Assembly (NCBI RefSeq): GCF_914767665.1
Contig: NC_059503.1
Location: forward strand, 33,542,001 to 33,606,000
Direction of reading: 5' to 3'
Source of the DNA: Harmonia axyridis
Taxonomy: Eukaryota; Arthropoda; Insecta; Coleoptera; Coccinellidae
Length of the DNA stretch: 64,000 nt
How positions within the stretch are numbered: position 1 is the stretch's first letter; each line of letters opens with the position of its first letter. A program made the position numbers and the translations under genes. Shown in pieces: positions 58,950 through 64,000 of the stretch. Under the pieces are notes generated by a model that made no database searches, had not been told where the DNA came from, and saw only the letters and a program-made list of their open reading frames with translations.

Positions 58950-58993
58950 TTTATTTATTTATTTATTTATTTATTTTATTTATTTATTTATTT
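58950..58993 (+). repeat. (TTTA)n tail of the LINE
   Basis: About ten TTTA repeats follow GAATAAAGACG. Short tandem 3' tails mark the end of many CR1/L2-group elements. Confidence 0.9.
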
Positions 58994-59149
58994 GAATTCA
59001 GGACATCAAATTGATATAGGATCGACACCAAAACAGCTGTTTCCCTGTGTATTATTCATCTAGAAATAATATAATGTTTTTCAAATAAATCAAGTTCCTA
59101 AACTCTAACCCAAAACCATTTGAATGACCTCGTTTCCTATAGATTTATA

Positions 59150-59580
59150 CGTGAGGAGACGTCAATCGTAAGCATCTCCCAGTATATCCCTTAAAATCCC
59201 ATCAACGGATAACCAGGATCCCACGTCCTTCCTCAAGGAGAATCCCCCAATCCGAATCCTTGGAAGGAGTTCAATAGTAGACAGCAATCAGTGCAGATAA
59301 GGCAAACTGACTGAACCAGTATTTTCTCGATTTTCTTGAAAGGCTGCGACACCACGTCCTAGTTCGGAAAAGTTCCGTCAGATAACCGAAAACTATTCTA
59401 AAAGCCGCCTTCCAGAAAGCGGGACAGATAAGAAAAGGGTGGAAAAAGTTCAACAAGTCTGCGCAGAGATCGAAGGATGTGTAATGCGAAGTTCTTTGGT
59501 AATGAATAGGAATGGGGTGTGGAAAAACGAAGATGCGCCTTCTGGGGAAAAACTTGGAAGGTTGTTTTTTCTAAAGTGTC
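59150..59580. promoter_or_regulatory. GC-richer island, possible regulatory DNA
   Basis: Higher GC than its surroundings with short frames on both strands and no recognisable protein. It shares general composition with the islands at 12582, 40620 and 52140. Function is inference. Confidence 0.22.
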
Positions 59581-59715
59581 TTGTGACTTATACATATGGG
59601 TTGGAGTTTATTCAATATAAAAAAGAATGTCTATGAATTTCAACGTTTTCGTCAGTTTTCTGAAATAAAATTTTATCTGTAGTGATTTCAATAATTATAC
59701 ATATTGTGAATTGTA

Positions 59716-60846
59716 CAGTGCATCCCATTTTGGGTGAGACAGCCAGGTTTCTCGCTTGTTATTTAAGATAGAGCCTTGCGGTTTTCACGTTCCTGTCCTA
59801 CTTTTTCGTGAAACTCAAGTTGGTCTAATCAGATTCTGCATAACTGTTTCCGTTCAAAAGATACAGGGTGATTTTGGAAATTGATACTTTTCGGACCCCT
59901 CCTTTATCTCCGAAATTATTAGAAATAATGCTGAGCTGAAAACTACGTCTGAATCAGAATTCTGCGTAGAATCCAGTGGCGTACTCAATTTTTTTTTTCG
60001 GGGTATGGTTTTGAAGATTCAACACAAACTTATGTTTTTTTTAATGGAACACCCTATATATCATTACTTCGTTGAATTCGTTATTTTTTCCCTTCGAAAT
60101 GATATATGATACTATGTAGGTAGGATGTTTAGAAATGTTAAAAAAACACTAAAACGTCAAATAATGATGATTTCTTGTTAATGGGCAATGGATTTCCCAT
60201 AGAAAAGAAGAATCAATAATGATAACAATAATTTATAGCGATGACAGCTAGATCAGATTGGTTTTTTCCCTCCAATGCCTACTTGATAAAACAATGCTCC
60301 CAAATGCATAGTAGCCATAATAACAACAAGGATGTTTGTGTCATCAATGACCTACTACTTTTAAAATTCGAAAGTAATAATCCTCTTATTGAAACATAGA
60401 AAATTCATGGCCCATTTACAAAAAATCATCATTATTTGACGTTTTAGTGTTTTTTTAACATTTCTGAACATCCTACCTACATAGTATCAACGAAGTAATG
60501 ATATATAGGGTGTTCCATTAAAAAAAATATAGGTTTGTGTTGAATCTTCAAAACCATACCCCGAAAAAAAAAATTGAGTACTCCACTGGATTCTACGCAG
60601 AATTCTGATTCAGACGTAGTTTTCAGCTCAGCATTATTTCTAATAATTTGGAAGATAAAGGAGGGGTCCGAAAAGTATCAATTTCCAAAATCACCCTGTA
60701 TCTTTTGAACGGAAACAGTTATGCAGAATCTGATTAGACCAACTTGAGTTTCACAAAAAAGTAGGACAGGAACGTGAAAACCGCAAGGCTCTATCTTAAA
60801 TAACAAGCGAGAAACCTGGCTGTCTCACCCAAAATGGGATGCACTG
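59716..60846. mobile_element. Large TA-flanked foldback element
   Basis: The ends CAGTGCATCCCATTTTGGGT and its reverse complement are each flanked by TA (59714-59715 and 60847-60848), as for Tc1/mariner-type insertion. The arms pair for about 480 bp, including ATTTGACGTTTTAGTGT text near the loop; the spacer is about 200 bp. Inner pairs such as AACACCCTATATATCATTAC and its complement may be a nested older element. No transposase. Confidence 0.88.
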
Positions 60847-60848
60847 TA

Positions 60849-61254
60849 CAGGATGTCCCAAATTCGATGCTCACTGAAAGCATCTCAAGAACTAGTAGAA
60901 TAAGAGAAAAAATCTTCAACAATCCCGATCTCTTCTTTCAAAATAATAATATATCACAAAGCTGATCATAGATACCTTGATTAGTTGTCGAGTTACCTAC
61001 AAGTTGTTTCTGAAAGATGACTGTTTCAAATACTTCGCTATATCTCGGTTTCTGTTTTTTGTCATCAATTTTTACAATTCTTATAACAGATCATAGAATT
61101 TGATCACCATTTTAGTTACGTAGAAGAGAGTTGGCGTTTTTTTAAATGAGACACCATATTTTTCAACAGTTTCAGTTTTCAAAAATGTCACCTATTTCAA
61201 AGATATTGAGTTCTTCGACTGAATTAAATCTCGAAATACATATATTATTGTAGT
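60849..61254. repeat. Repeat half beginning CAGGATGTCCCAAA
   Basis: CAGGATGTCCCAAATTCGAT follows the foldback's TA, and GAGACACCATATTTTTC occurs at about 61148. These look like ends of a mariner-type MITE, imperfectly preserved. Confidence 0.4.
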
Positions 61255-61530
61255 GACTCTGTCTGCCCGAGAGATGGCGTTGTAGGGCTCGAGCCACATT
61301 CTAGTTCGACCCCGGTTTGTTTATGGGGGTTTTCGTGTTGCAGCAGAGTCACCTCTCCACGATGGTGTGAGAGGGTGTCTTAGGCAGAGATCGTTGGATT
61401 GCCTGGAGTCCACCAGCGATCTCGGGACGAAATACTGTAATCCCTAGAGAGGATACGCACCTACGTAATTTGGCCCGAGTATCGCCAAATTGTAATATAT
61501 AAAAATGATGATGATAAAATAAATATAAAA
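61255..61530 (+). repeat. SINE-like or LTR-like segment
   Basis: A GC-richer body starts near GTGACTCTGTCTGCCCGAG. TAGTTCGACCCC at about 61304 resembles a tRNA B box, with GATGGCGTTGTAGGG about 30 bases earlier as a weak A box. A simple ATGATGATGATAAAAT tail follows at about 61505. A tRNA-derived SINE is possible but not proven. Confidence 0.3.
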
Positions 61531-62199
61531 TATTTATACATATATGTGTACCTAACAAAAAAACGAAAAACTTAATTGTTCATGGAAGGAATGAAATTTT
61601 TGAACAATCCATAACGGGATGCATTTCGACAAATCTTCGGCTAAAAAACCGCATCGAAAAATATAGAGTATCCCAATATTCCCAATTAATAAACAACAAC
61701 TCACCTCCATACGTGTAAAACAGTAATTAATTTCTATGATCTGAGTATCACATAAACCATAAAAATTACTGTAGAAATCACTATCAAAGAGTTTCAACAA
61801 ACTTGGATTCATTTATTCGATGCAATTTGAAAATTCAATAAAAAACAGGGTGCCCCATAAGATAAAACATATGTTTTGTCATTTATACTTTTTTGGTACA
61901 CCCTATTAATTTCCAAACAATTTGGAAATCTTGGAAACTTTAATGGAGCCTAATGATACTGCATCGAAAAAATATTGAAAACTTCTCAACGCTTGATCGT
62001 AATAGAGCGTCGCATCAATGGTGGAATACCCTGTATAGTATATTATACTTTTTAATCTGCGCTCTTTCTGCGGTGTTTCATACAGTGACCACTGATGCAA
62101 TCCTCAGTAGGCAAGTCAATGGTCCCTGTCAAGTACACCTATCACCTCCACAGCTGAGCGTGCTAACTTTGCCTTAAAATGGTTGGGTTTATGGCTCAA
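61531..62199. other. No gene; small repeat pieces
   Basis: AACAGGGTGCCCCATAAG at about 61845 and GGTACACCCTATTA at about 61896 bound a possible 65-bp MITE. The remainder is unassigned. Confidence 0.35.
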
Positions 62200-62205
62200 A
62201 TAGTG

Positions 62206-62372
62206 ATTCATCAAGCCAAGTAGCTTGATATTTTAACCAACTACTTGACTTGAAAATTAAGCTCGTGATAAATTACATACTTGAACTTGACTTGAGTTGT
62301 TCAGAGATATTTTTTGCTTGGCTTGATATTAAGCTACTTTAGCTACTTGATATTACTTGAGCTTGATACGCA
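62206..62372. repeat. ACTTGA/CTTGAT motif cluster
   Basis: The words CTACTTGA, ACTTGACTTGA, GCTTGATATT and GAGCTTGATA recur at irregular spacing. Such CTTGA clusters look like transposon-end or satellite remnants. Confidence 0.55.
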
Positions 62373-62439
62373 CGAGTCGCCGTTATATATTTCTCTAATT
62401 CTGTGGTTATTCCGTTCATTCTTCCACACCTTGTAGAAC

Positions 62440-62640
62440 AAAATCGTGCGAGAATATATCAGAAACGCACAGTTTTCATGGTTATATTTTATTATTCTAT
62501 GTTGGTACTCCGAACTTTCCGCCACGGCTTTATCTGTCAATTCATCAATTTGCCTTAAAGAAATCAGTTCTGCCAACCAACATTTTTCAATGCAAAAATC
62601 ACTAAAATATATTTATGGAAATATTTCATTAATTTCAATG
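62440..62640 (-). repeat. Relative of the 18505 foldback repeat
   Basis: GTTCTGCCAACCAACATTTT and AATGCAAAAATCACTAAA match the complement of 18590-18650; TTGGTACTCCGAACTTTCC matches the outer arm. Confidence 0.6.
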
Positions 62641-62875
62641 AAAATGCAATGAATTAGAGAAAATAATGTATAATACTCGTACAGAAGGCTCATTCTACCA
62701 CTCGTTCATTCCAAAACTCGCCACTTCGTGGCTCGTTTTTGAATTTTGAACTCGTGGAAGAATATCAATGCCTTCTGCACTTGTATTATAAATAACTATT
62801 CTGCTAGCTCATGCGCGATTAGTCAGAATAAGGGGATTCCCCGAACCCCAAGATGACTGCAGCCATCGCCAGCAG

Positions 62876-63010
62876 GGGCGTAACTAGACTTGACTCATGA
62901 GGGGCGTTAGCCCTCATTTTGAGAAAGCAGATTCTTTCAATTTGTTAAGATTTCTCTTTGAATTGTTAATTACTTTTTTTTTCTTCTAATCAACCAACAA
63001 CCCATTCGTT
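62876..63010 (+). repeat. Transposon-end repeat, second copy
   Basis: GGGGCGTAACTAGACTTGAC begins a diverged copy of the segment at 18084-18250; both continue with AGCA[AG]A-type and TTACTTTT-like text. Confidence 0.5.
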
Positions 63011-64000
63011 ACAGCTATGATTGCCAGTGTGACTTTTTTAGTAGTTTTCCCGCATTTCCATGAAATTTTTTGAGGCAGCAATCTGCTGGTAGATTTTGGT
63101 AGTTTTAGAAATCTAATATTTTGAGTATCAGCTCTAGCGACGGAGGAACTGAGGTACCTAGACGGTTGGGAATTGGGATGCCTAGGTTCCCATGAATCAA
63201 TTCATTGTTGATTGAGGATCTGTGTGATTCTAGAAGAATCAATGCAAACATAATAAAATCATAAAACTTTTTTGGTGATTGTTGGCTGAGAATAATCACA
63301 AAGGGTGAATCTACAGAGGGTTTCCCATTAAAAACAGATGGAGTAAATTTCAGTTGAAAGATTCCATCATCGGGTATTAATACATATCAATCTTATTTAG
63401 TAACTAACCATACGAGAGCGGTCTTGGTCCGTGACCTTAATACGTATCTTACATTTTTGCGTCCTCTTGTATAGGTAGGTCGCGCCTGAACCAACTCTGT
63501 GCTTGGGCGGTGGTCTTTTTTTTGTCGGTAAGAAGAGAGAGCGAAGCGACGCACAGGTCGTCCAGCTTTTTAAAAATTCGAGAGTAGGGTAAATGCGGCT
63601 TTATGAGGCTTTGAGAGGGCTTGGAGGGAATTTTCCGTTCTTTTAATCGGTAAGGAGATTTGACGATATTTACAAAAAGATATTTCGGTTAAATGGAAAT
63701 ACTCCGAAGTATTGGACGCTCTGAGACTATACAGCGAGTTATGAACGAAAATGATGAAAGTTGCTTGGATGAATAGAAAGAAAGAATATAACCCGTTTAA
63801 TATCACCATACATTATGCCTTTAACTCTAACATTAATGTAATTCAAACGAAATTTACAAGCAGGATCCTTTCTTCTTCTTGTCATTATACAGGTTGAGTA
63901 AATATTCAACAAACTTCAGCAATTCAAGCAAACCATAAAAAAAGGTCGGGCGATATTTACTACGAAACAACACTGCTTCTTAGTTTTTTGGAGGAAGTGA
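63011..64000. other. No recognised feature
   Basis: AT-rich sequence with short frames only. Confidence 0.4.

Larger units (their letters stand above)
54400..58993 (+). mobile_element. Apparently intact LINE (CR1/L2-like group)
   Basis: Two full open ORFs, an endonuclease and a reverse transcriptase with all key motifs, and a 3' end of (TTTA)n at about 58950-58993. No RNase H. ORF1 and ORF2 are separated by about 585-605 bases that include a 175-bp tandem duplication. The 5' end is not defined; 54400 is approximate and no target duplication was found. Intact coding capacity suggests a young, possibly active copy. Confidence 0.88.

Overview
The window is AT-rich, intron-containing animal DNA packed with transposable elements. 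The mix of elements (Copia, Penelope, CR1/Jockey-like, RTE-like, hAT, Mutator-like and mariner) and the many short repeats ending in TACAGGGTG point to an insect, plausibly a beetle, but the species cannot be fixed from the sequence alone.

Two host genes are well supported, both on the minus strand. The first is a complete five-exon ubiquitin-conjugating enzyme of the UBE2G1 type (coding exons between 25267 and 23603). The second is the terminal coding exon of a two-pore-domain (K2P) potassium channel (37484 to 36703). The channel frame ends at a TGA followed directly by C and then stays open in the same frame for 67 more codons in gene-like sequence. That makes it a good candidate for stop-codon readthrough, and it is the most interesting host-gene signal here. 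A weaker host signal is a possible small exon at 2622-2709 whose next exon would be split by the Copia insertion.

Layout: 1-3015 is mostly unassigned. 3021-10206 is a Copia element with 493-bp LTRs that look identical and a 5-bp target duplication, but with a broken interior (both reverse-transcriptase aspartate motifs lost, several internal tandem expansions). 11226-12170 is a candidate TIR element. 13380-14270 is a LINE fragment with RNase H. 15103-16813 is an internally deleted hAT element, with a second truncated copy at 27157-28460. 18505-19840 holds a foldback repeat and a LINE fragment. 23603-25267 is UBE2G1. 30190-30790 is a Copia relic. 32016-32299 is a hAT MITE. 36499-37484 is the K2P exon.

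38904-40310 holds a foldback element next to a Penelope-like relic with a GIY-YIG domain and a 215-bp palindrome. 41382-44857 holds two LINEs, one of them split by a Mutator-like MITE with a 9-bp target duplication. 45255-47204 is a palindromic mariner. 49085-50765 holds three transposon relics and a small MITE. 54400-58993 is a LINE with two intact ORFs that could be active. 59716-60846 is a large foldback element. Four GC-richer islands (12582-12810, 40620-41090, 52140-52450, 59150-59580) have no recognisable genes and could be regulatory.

The genes do not form a shared pathway. The dominant theme is nested and palindromic transposon structure around two conserved host genes.
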